Positions 7,661-14,242 of a DNA stretch of 15,306 nucleotides are shown here, in pieces; the stretch's first letter is position 1; each line of letters starts with the position of its first letter. Source of the DNA: an uncultured Anaerococcus sp. (GTDB taxonomy: Bacteria; Bacillota; Clostridia; Tissierellales; Peptoniphilaceae); contig NZ_CAMXYR010000036.1 in assembly GCF_947253225.1 (NCBI RefSeq), positions 1 to 15,306 on the forward strand, written 5' to 3'. Under the pieces are notes generated by a model. That model did no database searches and was not told the origin of the DNA. It worked only from the letters and a program-made list of their open reading frames with translations. A program made the position numbers and the translations under genes.

Positions 7661-8300
7661 CCCCCAAAGGGAAGAATATCTGGTAACAATTTTCAAATTG
7701 ATACGAGATAAGAAGAAAGTAACTAACAAAGAAATAAGCAAGGCACTCAACCTCTCACCACCATCAGTAACAGAAATGTTAAAAAAACTAAAGGAAGATG
7801 GTTTGGTTGAAGATGCGAGATCAAACAAGCTAACAGAAGAGGGCATGGCCTTTGCCAAGCTTATCATTTCCAAACACAGACTTTGGGAATATTTTCTTCA
7901 AGAAAAGCTCAACTATGATTGGAAAGATATCCACGAACTTGCCAACAAACTACAGTCTGTAACTACAGATGACCTCTTGGATAAGCTAAATGAATATTTG
8001 GGCTATCCTGACTATTGCCCTCATGGATCGACTATTTACATTAACAATGAAGAAAACACCAAGAATTTGATAAAATTATCTGAAGCTAAGCCAAACACAT
8101 CTTACATCATAAGAAGGATAGCAGATGATAGGAAGCTTTTGAAATATTGCGAATCTATGGGAATTTCCATAGGCAAAAAAATGCTTCTGGAAAGCTTCGA
8201 CGACTTTGACAAAACAGCAGTTGGAATAATTGACAATAAGAATCTTAGGATATCACCTATGGCGAGTAGTCAAATTTTCCTAAAAAAAATAGAGCCTTAA
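7641..8300 (+). CDS. troR: DtxR/MntR-family metal-dependent repressor (TroR-like)
   Basis: A 219-residue cytosolic regulator that binds operator DNA when loaded with a metal ion, expected to control this operon. Domains in order: winged helix-turn-helix (about 8-68, recognition region NLSPPSVTEMLKKLKEDGLV), metal-binding/dimer domain (69-130) and a C-terminal SH3/FeoA-like domain (about 138-219), as in ScaR, SloR or IdeR and unlike the short B. subtilis MntR. H79, E83, H98 and the C126-P-H128 pair are kept, matching the site built from E80, C123 and H125 in ScaR. The other usual site is not: E102/H103 of MntR are Q105/S106, and MntR D8/E11 align with E12/V15. It is the last gene of the operon, as troR is in Treponema, and overlaps the upstream permease by 20 bases. 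AAAGGG lies before the ATG. Which metal it senses is unknown. Confidence 0.88.
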   Translation: MEKPLINPQREEYLVTIFKLIRDKKKVTNKEISKALNLSPPSVTEMLKKLKEDGLVEDARSNKLTEEGMAFAKLIISKHRLWEYFLQEKLNYDWKDIHELANKLQSVTTDDLLDKLNEYLGYPDYCPHGSTIYINNEENTKNLIKLSEAKPNTSYIIRRIADDRKLLKYCESMGISIGKKMLLESFDDFDKTAVGIIDNKNLRISPMASSQIFLKKIEP

Positions 8301-8312
8301 AGGCTCTTTTTT
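8283..8312 (+). terminator. Bidirectional terminator between the regulator and the lipoprotein
   Basis: AGAGCC (8291-8296) pairs with GGCTCT (8302-8307) around the loop TTAAA. A T run follows to 8312 on the + strand, and A8 at 8282-8289 supplies the T run for the - strand. The stop codons of both convergent genes (8298-8300 on +, 8297-8299 on -) overlap inside the five-base loop. Confidence 0.88.
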
Positions 8313-9469
8313 GTTTCATGTGAAACATCTTTGATCGAGTTTAGGATTGCAGTCGACATGATTCTGGATTGGTTGTTGTCTACTACAGGTCCTAAGACAT
8401 ACACTGTCAAGAAACTTTCCTTGGTTTCGATAACAATTTTTTCCCCTCTCAAACTATAAAGAGGTAGGTAGAAGTTGGAACCAGCTCTCATGTAGGGATA
8501 GCCTTCAAGCTTATCTTTCTTAACAAGGTCGTTTGTTACGATATTAGCTGGATAGATTACTGAGCCGGAATTGAAAACATCTTCTATTTTTTTATCTTTT
8601 TTATCTTCGACTTTAAATATTATTTCTGAAACAATACTTCCACTCTTTTTTGAAATAAAGGCTTTGATACCATTTTTGTCTTGGTTTAAGTAAAAATCTT
8701 CAGGGATTTTTATGCTGACATCTCCTAGGTCAACTGCCTTTACAGCAAAAATATTTATTTCGTTCGTATAGTCTGTGAAGTCTTTAGATACTTCAAGGGG
8801 ATCATCACTTGTCTTATACATGCCAATTAATAGGTCTGTCATTATATCAGAAGAAACATTGCTAAGTTTAGAGTTTTCTTTTATGGTAAATTGGATTAGC
8901 CCACCTGGAGCTTTTACTAACAAGTGGGTATATTTATAGTCATCTTTCTTGCAAATAAAGTAAGCAGAATCAACATTTGTAAGGCAGTTTGCGACTGGGA
9001 GACTTAGGATAGTTTCTGTATTTGGGAGTTTGTTATATAAAACATTACAAGCCTTTACTAAATCTTCCTGGTCAATTATTTTATCGTCCCTTATTTTATC
9101 GAGAGAGATTGTAATATCATAGGCGGAAGTTTTGGGTAGGTCTATAAAGTATTCATTATCTTTGGAGAAAACCTTGGCTTTTGATGGAATCCTCATATAC
9201 ATATTGGCAAAGAGAATCTCCTTGTTGTAGTCAAGATTTTTAAGCTCATCTTTGGTGTAGGCTTGGTCATATCCGCTTGTAATGTTTGACGGCAGGCTTA
9301 GGGCACCATTTCTGCTTTCAAGGGAAGAGTCTTCCTTGAAGCCATCAACATTTTCTAAGGGATAGGAAATATTCGATGAATTTTGTTTATTGATTTTGTT
9401 TTTTGGGGTATTAATTTGACATCCTATAAGTAAGAAGGATAGGACTAATATACTTATTTTTTTTATCAT
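8297..9469 (-). CDS. Uncharacterised lipoprotein with two similar domains
   Basis: A 390-residue predicted lipoprotein. The signal peptide ends in LIGC with C17 as the modified cysteine, followed by an Asn/Lys-rich linker to about residue 90. I do not recognise the gene. Two stretches look like copies of one fold: about 92-218 (starting M-R-I-P-S-K-A-K-V-F) and about 250-380 (starting S-I-K-I-P-E-D-F-Y-L). Each begins with an 'IP' strand and ends with a beta hairpin followed by a helix of the type STAILNSI. This outline resembles PsbP/Mog1/DcrB-like domains (DUF1795 type), but that is inference. It acts outside the cell if the signal works. AAGGA at about 9479-9483 (reverse strand) precedes the ATG. 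It shares a palindromic promoter region with the V-ATPase operon and overlaps the regulator gene by four bases at its 3' end. Confidence 0.8.
   Translation of the reverse strand: MIKKISILVLSFLLIGCQINTPKNKINKQNSSNISYPLENVDGFKEDSSLESRNGALSLPSNITSGYDQAYTKDELKNLDYNKEILFANMYMRIPSKAKVFSKDNEYFIDLPKTSAYDITISLDKIRDDKIIDQEDLVKACNVLYNKLPNTETILSLPVANCLTNVDSAYFICKKDDYKYTHLLVKAPGGLIQFTIKENSKLSNVSSDIMTDLLIGMYKTSDDPLEVSKDFTDYTNEINIFAVKAVDLGDVSIKIPEDFYLNQDKNGIKAFISKKSGSIVSEIIFKVEDKKDKKIEDVFNSGSVIYPANIVTNDLVKKDKLEGYPYMRAGSNFYLPLYSLRGEKIVIETKESFLTVYVLGPVVDNNQSRIMSTAILNSIKDVSHETKKSL
8312..8327. promoter_or_regulatory. Candidate parS site (ParB/Spo0J binding)
   Basis: TGTTTCATGTGAAACA differs at one central base from the common bacterial parS consensus TGTTTCACGTGAAACA. 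It keeps perfect GTTTCA/TGAAAC arms. It lies inside the last codons of the lipoprotein gene (D-V-S-H-E-T) and directly beside the shared terminator. A hairpin role is unlikely because the loop would be only two bases. No parA or parB lies in the window, so the assignment rests on the word alone. Confidence 0.5.
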
Positions 9470-9515
9470 TTTATTTTTCCTTAAATTAATGTTTAAATCT
9501 CTTATTTATTGGATA

Positions 9516-9524
9516 ATTATATCA
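9516..9524 (-). promoter_or_regulatory. Extended -10 promoter for the lipoprotein gene
   Basis: On the - strand TGATATAAT (reverse complement of 9516-9524) lies about 47 bases before the ATG at 9469. No clear -35 is present; its expected position falls in the other promoter's -10 arm. Confidence 0.5.
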
Positions 9525-9539
9525 TATATAAGTATTTTA

Positions 9540-9548
9540 TGATATAAT
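9540..9548 (+). promoter_or_regulatory. Extended -10 promoter of the V-type ATPase operon
   Basis: TGATATAAT (9540-9548) precedes the first V-ATPase start codon at 9576 by 27 bases. No good -35 is seen; at the expected place (about 9520-9525) lies TATCAT, part of the other arm of the inverted repeat. The downstream AGGGGGTGA (9564-9572) is the ribosome site. Confidence 0.55.
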
Positions 9549-9575
9549 TTTAATAAGGCAAATAGGGGGTGAAAG

Positions 9576-9899
9576 ATGGCTGACGATATTTTATTGAAAG
9601 TTAAAGAAGCTGAAGACAAGGCTGATGAAACTATCAATAACGCAAAAATCAAAGCTCGTGAAATCATTGACCAAGCTAAGCTTAGGTCAGATGAAGAATA
9701 TAAAGAAATTATCACGAGTTCAAAGAGTAAAGCTAAAAAGATTCTTGAAGATGCAGAAGACGCTGCAAATAAAGAAAAAGAGCCTACAATTGAAGAAGCA
9801 AAAGCTATTGCTGCCAAGCTCAAGAATCAAAGTACTGGAAAAATTGAAAGTATTGTTAACTCATTAAGCGAAAGGATTATAGAAAATGGCAATAGTTAA
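9576..9899 (+). CDS. ntpF: V-type ATP synthase subunit H (peripheral stalk, NtpF-like)
   Basis: A 107-residue, highly charged Ala/Glu/Lys-rich protein, predicted to be almost entirely a coiled coil (about 5-95). It matches bacterial and archaeal V/A-ATPase 'subunit H', which is NtpF in E. hirae and pairs with subunit E to form the peripheral stalk holding the catalytic head still. Such coiled coils diverge fast, so the call leans on position: first gene of the operon, directly before subunit I, as in E. hirae. The ribosome site AGGGGGTGA precedes the ATG. The gene overlaps subunit I by 14 bases. Confidence 0.82.
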   Translation: MADDILLKVKEAEDKADETINNAKIKAREIIDQAKLRSDEEYKEIITSSKSKAKKILEDAEDAANKEKEPTIEEAKAIAAKLKNQSTGKIESIVNSLSERIIENGNS

Positions 9900-11823
9900 A
9901 ATGAATAAGTTTAACTTGCTTGCTTTCAAATCCGAAAGAGATGATTTGCTCAATACTCTCCAAGGTTTCAACTACGTCCACTTTAACGACCTAGAAAGAG
10001 AAGAGGAAAAGTCTTACCTGGAAGAGGTGAGAAATACAGAAAGACTTAGTGCCTTAGATTCAGACATGGCTAGGGCTGACTATGTAATATCTGTAATCGC
10101 TTCCTATATGAAGGATAAGGGTCTTGAAGTTGATACGAGTTTTAGTGAACTATCCCTAAAAGATGTAAAAAAGAAAGGGGAGAATTTCGATTTTGACTTG
10201 GTTTATAAAAAAGTCAGGTCCTTAGTTGGAAGTAGGGAAAACGCCCTAGCTGTTAGGAGCGAACTTACTAATAAGCTAACTGGCTTAAAACCTTGGAAGG
10301 ATATTGATGTAGATATCGACAAGCTCTATGATTCAAGGAGAGTTTTTGTGCAAACAGGGACTATCTCCAGCCAATTTTATGAACAAATCCAAAAAGCTCT
10401 TGTGGAAAAGGGGTTGGAACAATCTTTAGTTTACAAGGTTTCGGAGGCTGAAAAGACCAACTACATAGTAGCTATATCAAGCCTTGAGGAAAGGGAAGAG
10501 TTTGTAGATTTAATCAGAGAGTTCGGTTTTAGCAGGGTTAAAATTAATTCAACCAAGGGTATAGGCGAAGAAATTTATGACCTAACCCAGAAATTAGAAG
10601 AAAATGAAAGTTCTATCGAATCTATCGAAAAAGAGATTGTTGACCTTAAAAAATATCTAAGGGACTTATATATCTACAAGGCTCATATCCTAAATATTAG
10701 GAGGAAGGAAGAATCAAGTGAGTTTTTCCTAGAAACTAGCCTAATGAATGTTATAGAAGGATATATCCCACAAGATAAGACCGAAAGGTTCAAAAAGGAT
10801 GTCAAAGATGTCTTGGGAGATACCTTTATCTTAGATATTGAGCAGGCCGATAAAGATGATAGCAAAGTACCTATAATACTAAAAAATAACAGGCTGGTTG
10901 ACCCTTATGAGGAAGTGGTAAAAACCTACTCTCTACCAAAGTATAACGAAATAGATCCAAGTGGGCTTGTAGCTATATTTTATACAATATTTACAGGCTT
11001 CATGATAGGAGATTTGGGCTATGGCCTTCTTGCTGTAATAGGAATATTATTGATGCTTAAATTCAAAAAGTTCCCAGAGTCAACAGAAAAGATGCTCAGA
11101 CTATTTCTTAGAGTTTCTATATCAACCTGTGTGTTTGGTTTCATTTTTGGGTCAGTCTTTGGTGGAATAATTAAGGTTCCTTTCGGATGGATTGACACAG
11201 CAAAAGATATCAACGAATTGATAGTAATGAGTTTGGTTATTGGAGGCGTATCTCTATTTACAGCTCTTGGAGTTAAGGGATATATGTACCTAAGAGATGG
11301 CAAACCAATGGATGCCTTCTATGATGTTGGCTTTATGTATATGGCAGTAGGCGGAGCAATCGTTCTTGCCCTAACAAAATCAGACCTAGCCAAATGGGTT
11401 ATGATTGTGGGTATGCTTGGCATTCTTTTCTTTGCGGGAAGAGATGCGGCATCAATTGGAGGGAGGATTGGATCAGGTGCCTATGAACTTTATGGAATAA
11501 CAAGTTGGATAGGAGATTTTGTATCTTTCCTAAGACTTATGGCTCTTGTATTATCAGGCGGTTTCGTTGCTTATTCCGTAAATATAATAGTGAAAATGCT
11601 AGTTGGTGGTGGAATTGGTGGAATAATTGGTGGAATAATAATCTTTGTAGTCTTCCAATTGTTTAATATGTTCCTATCCTACCTATCAGCTTACGTTCAC
11701 GGTCTAAGACTTATATATGTAGAGATGTTTAATAAATTTTATGAAGGTGGCGGAGTTAAGTTCCGCGAAATGATTGAAGATACTAAATTTGTCAAAATAT
11801 TAAGAGGAGGAGACAATGAGTAA
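9886..11823 (+). CDS. ntpI: V-type ATP synthase subunit I (membrane a-subunit)
   Basis: The 645-residue stator subunit that gives ions access to the rotating c-ring. A cytoplasmic half (1 to about 350) contains a long coiled coil near 230-270. The membrane half starts near residue 360 (L-V-A-I-F-Y-T-I-F-T-G-F-M-I-G-D-L-G-Y-G) with about seven or eight spans. Conserved arginines needed for ion transfer are R550 (in SFLRLMAL) and R608 (in HGLRLIYVEMFNKFYEG), with nearly the same spacing as R573 and R629 of E. hirae NtpI. The start at 9886 gives the typical opening MAIVKM; an in-frame ATG at 9901 is less likely. It overlaps subunit H by 14 and subunit K by 8 bases. A 12-base tandem repeat (11614-11637) lies in a Gly/Ile-rich turn. 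Confidence 0.95.
   Translation: MAIVKMNKFNLLAFKSERDDLLNTLQGFNYVHFNDLEREEEKSYLEEVRNTERLSALDSDMARADYVISVIASYMKDKGLEVDTSFSELSLKDVKKKGENFDFDLVYKKVRSLVGSRENALAVRSELTNKLTGLKPWKDIDVDIDKLYDSRRVFVQTGTISSQFYEQIQKALVEKGLEQSLVYKVSEAEKTNYIVAISSLEEREEFVDLIREFGFSRVKINSTKGIGEEIYDLTQKLEENESSIESIEKEIVDLKKYLRDLYIYKAHILNIRRKEESSEFFLETSLMNVIEGYIPQDKTERFKKDVKDVLGDTFILDIEQADKDDSKVPIILKNNRLVDPYEEVVKTYSLPKYNEIDPSGLVAIFYTIFTGFMIGDLGYGLLAVIGILLMLKFKKFPESTEKMLRLFLRVSISTCVFGFIFGSVFGGIIKVPFGWIDTAKDINELIVMSLVIGGVSLFTALGVKGYMYLRDGKPMDAFYDVGFMYMAVGGAIVLALTKSDLAKWVMIVGMLGILFFAGRDAASIGGRIGSGAYELYGITSWIGDFVSFLRLMALVLSGGFVAYSVNIIVKMLVGGGIGGIIGGIIIFVVFQLFNMFLSYLSAYVHGLRLIYVEMFNKFYEGGGVKFREMIEDTKFVKILRGGDNE
11614..11637 (+). repeat. 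Two exact 12-bp tandem copies within ntpI
   Basis: ATTGGTGGAATA occurs twice in direct succession (11614-11625 and 11626-11637), with a degenerate third copy before it (11602-11613). It encodes repeated I-G-G-I in a hydrophobic turn of subunit I. Copy-number change would keep the frame. Confidence 0.8.
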
Positions 11824-12286
11824 TTTTTTTATTGAAAATGGTGGAATGGTATTAGCAGTACTAGCAGCAGCAGTAGCAACATTTTTAGCAGGTATGGGTT
11901 CTGCTAAGGGAACAGGTATGGCAGGTGAGGCAACAGCAGCACTTACAGTTGAAGAACCAGAAAAGTTTGGTAAGGCTCTTATCCTTCAACTTCTTCCAGG
12001 TACTCAAGGTCTTTATGGATTTGTAATCGGATTTTTCATCTATCAACAAGTAATCGGTGGCAATATCGACTTTGCCAAAGGTCTTTACCTATTAATGGCC
12101 GCACTTCCAGTAGCAATAGTAGGATATTTTTCTGCAATTAGACAAGCAAGAGTTGCTATAGCTGGTGTTAACATTCTAGCTAAAAATGAAGATGAATTTA
12201 TCAAGGGTGTAATTTATGCAGTAATGGTTGAGTTATACGCTATCCTTGGATTCGTTATTTCCCTACTACTTGTACTAAATGCTTAA
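11816..12286 (+). CDS. ntpK: V-type ATP synthase subunit K (c-ring proteolipid)
   Basis: A 156-residue proteolipid with four transmembrane helices (two fused hairpins), the same length as E. hirae NtpK, that forms the rotor ring. The ion-carrying glutamate is E139 in VMVELYAILGF, at the same number as in E. hirae. The other Na+ ligands of NtpK are also present: L60, T63 and Q64 in LLPGTQGLYGF (one residue earlier than in E. hirae because of a shorter N-terminus) and Q110 in AIRQARVA. This predicts Na+ rather than H+ as the coupling ion. The first hairpin lacks a carboxylate, as usual for fused V-type subunits. A strong AGGAGG (11805-11810) before the ATG fits the need for many copies. It overlaps subunit I by 8 bases. 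Confidence 0.96.
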   Translation: MSNFFIENGGMVLAVLAAAVATFLAGMGSAKGTGMAGEATAALTVEEPEKFGKALILQLLPGTQGLYGFVIGFFIYQQVIGGNIDFAKGLYLLMAALPVAIVGYFSAIRQARVAIAGVNILAKNEDEFIKGVIYAVMVELYAILGFVISLLLVLNA

Positions 12287-12301
12287 TATTAGGATAAGAT
12301 T

Positions 12302-12853
12302 ATGAATAATCTTGATTTAATATTACAAAGCATAAAGGACAAAGCAAGCACAGAAGAAAATCAAATATTAGACCTTGCCAAAGAAGAAGCCCAAAAAATC
12401 CTAGAAGAATCTAGCATGAGGGCAAAAGCTGAGGCAGAAAAAATCACAACAGATGCCGATAAAGAAGCTAAGCTAATCTTGGATAATGAAAAAGTTTCAG
12501 CCAAAAGAGAGGCTAGGGATATAGTTATTTCAGGGAAAAACCAAGTTATAGACGAAGTTTTGGATAAACTTATCCTAAAGCTCAGGGCTATGGATGGGAC
12601 TTCTTACAAGAAATTCGTCCTAAATACCCTAAAAAATTCTGGCATAGATAAGGGAGAAATTCTTCTCCAAGAAAACCTAAAGTCTAGCCTAAGCGAAGCC
12701 GACCTAAAGGGCTTTACAATCTCAGATGATAGTGTAGAAGAAGGCTTTATAATTAGAGCTGGCATGGTTGAGTATGATAATAGATTTTCTTCATTGATAA
12801 AATACAAGATGGACGATATTAAAAAGCAAATATCAGACAGTTTATTTAAGTGA
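12302..12853 (+). CDS. ntpE: V-type ATP synthase subunit E (peripheral stalk)
   Basis: A 183-residue stalk subunit that pairs with subunit H to link the catalytic head to the membrane stator. The N-terminal half (about 1-85) is a charged coiled coil rich in A, E and K; the C-terminal half is globular and ends in L-I-K-Y-K-M-D-D-I-K-K-Q-I, typical of the family. It starts 15 bases after subunit K, with AGGAT at 12291-12295 as a modest ribosome site. It sits between K and C as in E. hirae. Confidence 0.9.
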   Translation: MNNLDLILQSIKDKASTEENQILDLAKEEAQKILEESSMRAKAEAEKITTDADKEAKLILDNEKVSAKREARDIVISGKNQVIDEVLDKLILKLRAMDGTSYKKFVLNTLKNSGIDKGEILLQENLKSSLSEADLKGFTISDDSVEEGFIIRAGMVEYDNRFSSLIKYKMDDIKKQISDSLFK

Positions 12854-12862
12854 GGTGATTAG

Positions 12863-13927
12863 ATGAAAAAAGATGACTATATAGGCGCATCTATTTCGAC
12901 AAGAATGTATGAAAAAAACCTCCTTACTAGGGCTGACCTTGAAAGACTCAATGATTATGAATCTTTAAGAGAGGTCCTAAACCAGCTAAATGATACAATA
13001 TACAGGGAATCTATAAATAACCTAGCCAGAGTAGAGGAATATGAAAGTATCCTAAAGGCAGAGCTTAGAAGGTCTTATAAGGCAATTAGGGATATTGCTC
13101 CAGATAAGAATATTCTAAACTATATGCAAGAAAAATATAACTTCCACAACCTAAAAGTCTTGATTAAAGAACTTGTTCAAGATAAGGATTACTCTAATCT
13201 TTACCTTGAAATGGGAGATATTGACCTTGCCTATATCAAGAAAAATTTAATCAAAGAAGAAGAAAAAACTGACTTTTTTGATAAAATAGAGGGACTAAAG
13301 ACTAAAAAAGAAGTAGAAGTTTCTAAAAATCCTAATGATGTTTACCTAGAATATGCAAAACTTGCCCTAGATAAGTTCAGACAAACGGATAACCCTCAAG
13401 ATATAGACATAAGCCTTGATAGGTCTTATTATGAAAGGCTCTTACAAGATGCCAATCAACTTGGACTTGATAGCTTGGTTGACTTTACCAGGGAAAGAAT
13501 TGACCTGATAAACCTAAAGAGTTTGTTGAGGATAAAAAGTCAAAATTCTAGTATAGAAGGTTTGGATTCTGCCCTCATAAGAGGTGGATTTATTGAGGTA
13601 GATAAATTCAAAGAATACTTTAACTTTGACATAAATAGACTTGCTAGTAGCCTTGCTAATACAAGAATAGCTAAGTATGTCAATGAGGCTCTTACAGATA
13701 AGGATAAGCTTGACAATAATATTCTAAACTTAGAGAAGGCGATAGATTCTCACATGACAGATTTTACTAGGGATTCAAAACTTGTAACCTTTGGACCAGA
13801 AGTCCTAATGAATTATATAATTTCTAAGGAGACAGAGATTAAAAACCTTAGGATTTTACTTGTATCTAAGCAAAATAAACTGCCAAAGGAGTTTACTTTA
13901 GAAAAGTTGAGGAAATCTTATGTATAA
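12863..13927 (+). CDS. ntpC: V-type ATP synthase subunit C (central rotor socket, d-subunit type)
   Basis: A 354-residue, mostly helical, soluble protein without membrane spans. It is the socket joining the central stalk to the c-ring and follows the usual family length (320-360). The opening with Y-I-G-A-S-I-S-T-R-M-Y-E-K-N-L-L and the repeated helical layout fit the vATP-synt_AC39 family. GAGGTGAT precedes the ATG by five bases. The 3' end overlaps subunit F by 8 bases. Confidence 0.9.
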   Translation: MKKDDYIGASISTRMYEKNLLTRADLERLNDYESLREVLNQLNDTIYRESINNLARVEEYESILKAELRRSYKAIRDIAPDKNILNYMQEKYNFHNLKVLIKELVQDKDYSNLYLEMGDIDLAYIKKNLIKEEEKTDFFDKIEGLKTKKEVEVSKNPNDVYLEYAKLALDKFRQTDNPQDIDISLDRSYYERLLQDANQLGLDSLVDFTRERIDLINLKSLLRIKSQNSSIEGLDSALIRGGFIEVDKFKEYFNFDINRLASSLANTRIAKYVNEALTDKDKLDNNILNLEKAIDSHMTDFTRDSKLVTFGPEVLMNYIISKETEIKNLRILLVSKQNKLPKEFTLEKLRKSYV

Positions 13928-14231
13928 GGTAGCAGTAATAGGAGATAAGGACTCAATCCTTGCATTCAAGGCTTTGGGTGTTGAAGTATATACAGCGATA
14001 GATGGGGATGATGCTAAAAAAACCATCAAGGACTTGGCAAAAGAAAATTATGGGATAATTTTTATAACAGAAGATATAGCCAAGGAAATTCCATCTACCA
14101 TAGACAAATATAGAGAAGAGATGACTCCAGCTATTATACTAATCCCATCCAACAAGGGATCACAAGGGATTGGGCTAGCTGATATCAACAAGTCAGTTGA
14201 GAAGGCTGTTGGAGCAAACATTCTAGATTAA
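13920..14231 (+). CDS. ntpG: V-type ATP synthase subunit F (central stalk, NtpG-like)
   Basis: A 103-residue protein with the short alternating beta/alpha pattern of V/A-ATPase subunit F (NtpG in E. hirae), which binds the D subunit of the rotor shaft. The opening Y-K-V-A-V-I-G-D-K-D-S and the middle motif G-I-I-F-I-T-E-D-I-A are typical. GAGG lies 7 bases before the ATG, inside the end of subunit C. It stands between C and A as expected. Confidence 0.9.
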   Translation: MYKVAVIGDKDSILAFKALGVEVYTAIDGDDAKKTIKDLAKENYGIIFITEDIAKEIPSTIDKYREEMTPAIILIPSNKGSQGIGLADINKSVEKAVGANILD

Positions 14232-14242
14232 AGGAGCTTAAT

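Larger units (their letters stand above)
9515..9549. repeat. 12-bp perfect inverted repeat holding two divergent -10 boxes
   Basis: AATTATATCATA (9515-9526) is the exact reverse complement of TATGATATAATT (9538-9549), with an 11-base spacer. The arms contain the extended -10 elements of the lipoprotein gene (- strand) and of the V-ATPase operon (+ strand). Confidence 0.75.

Noticed and set aside
9625..9867. 80-residue + strand open frame within subunit H
   Set aside because: Lys/Leu-rich frame-shifted reading of a coiled-coil gene; no separate start signal.
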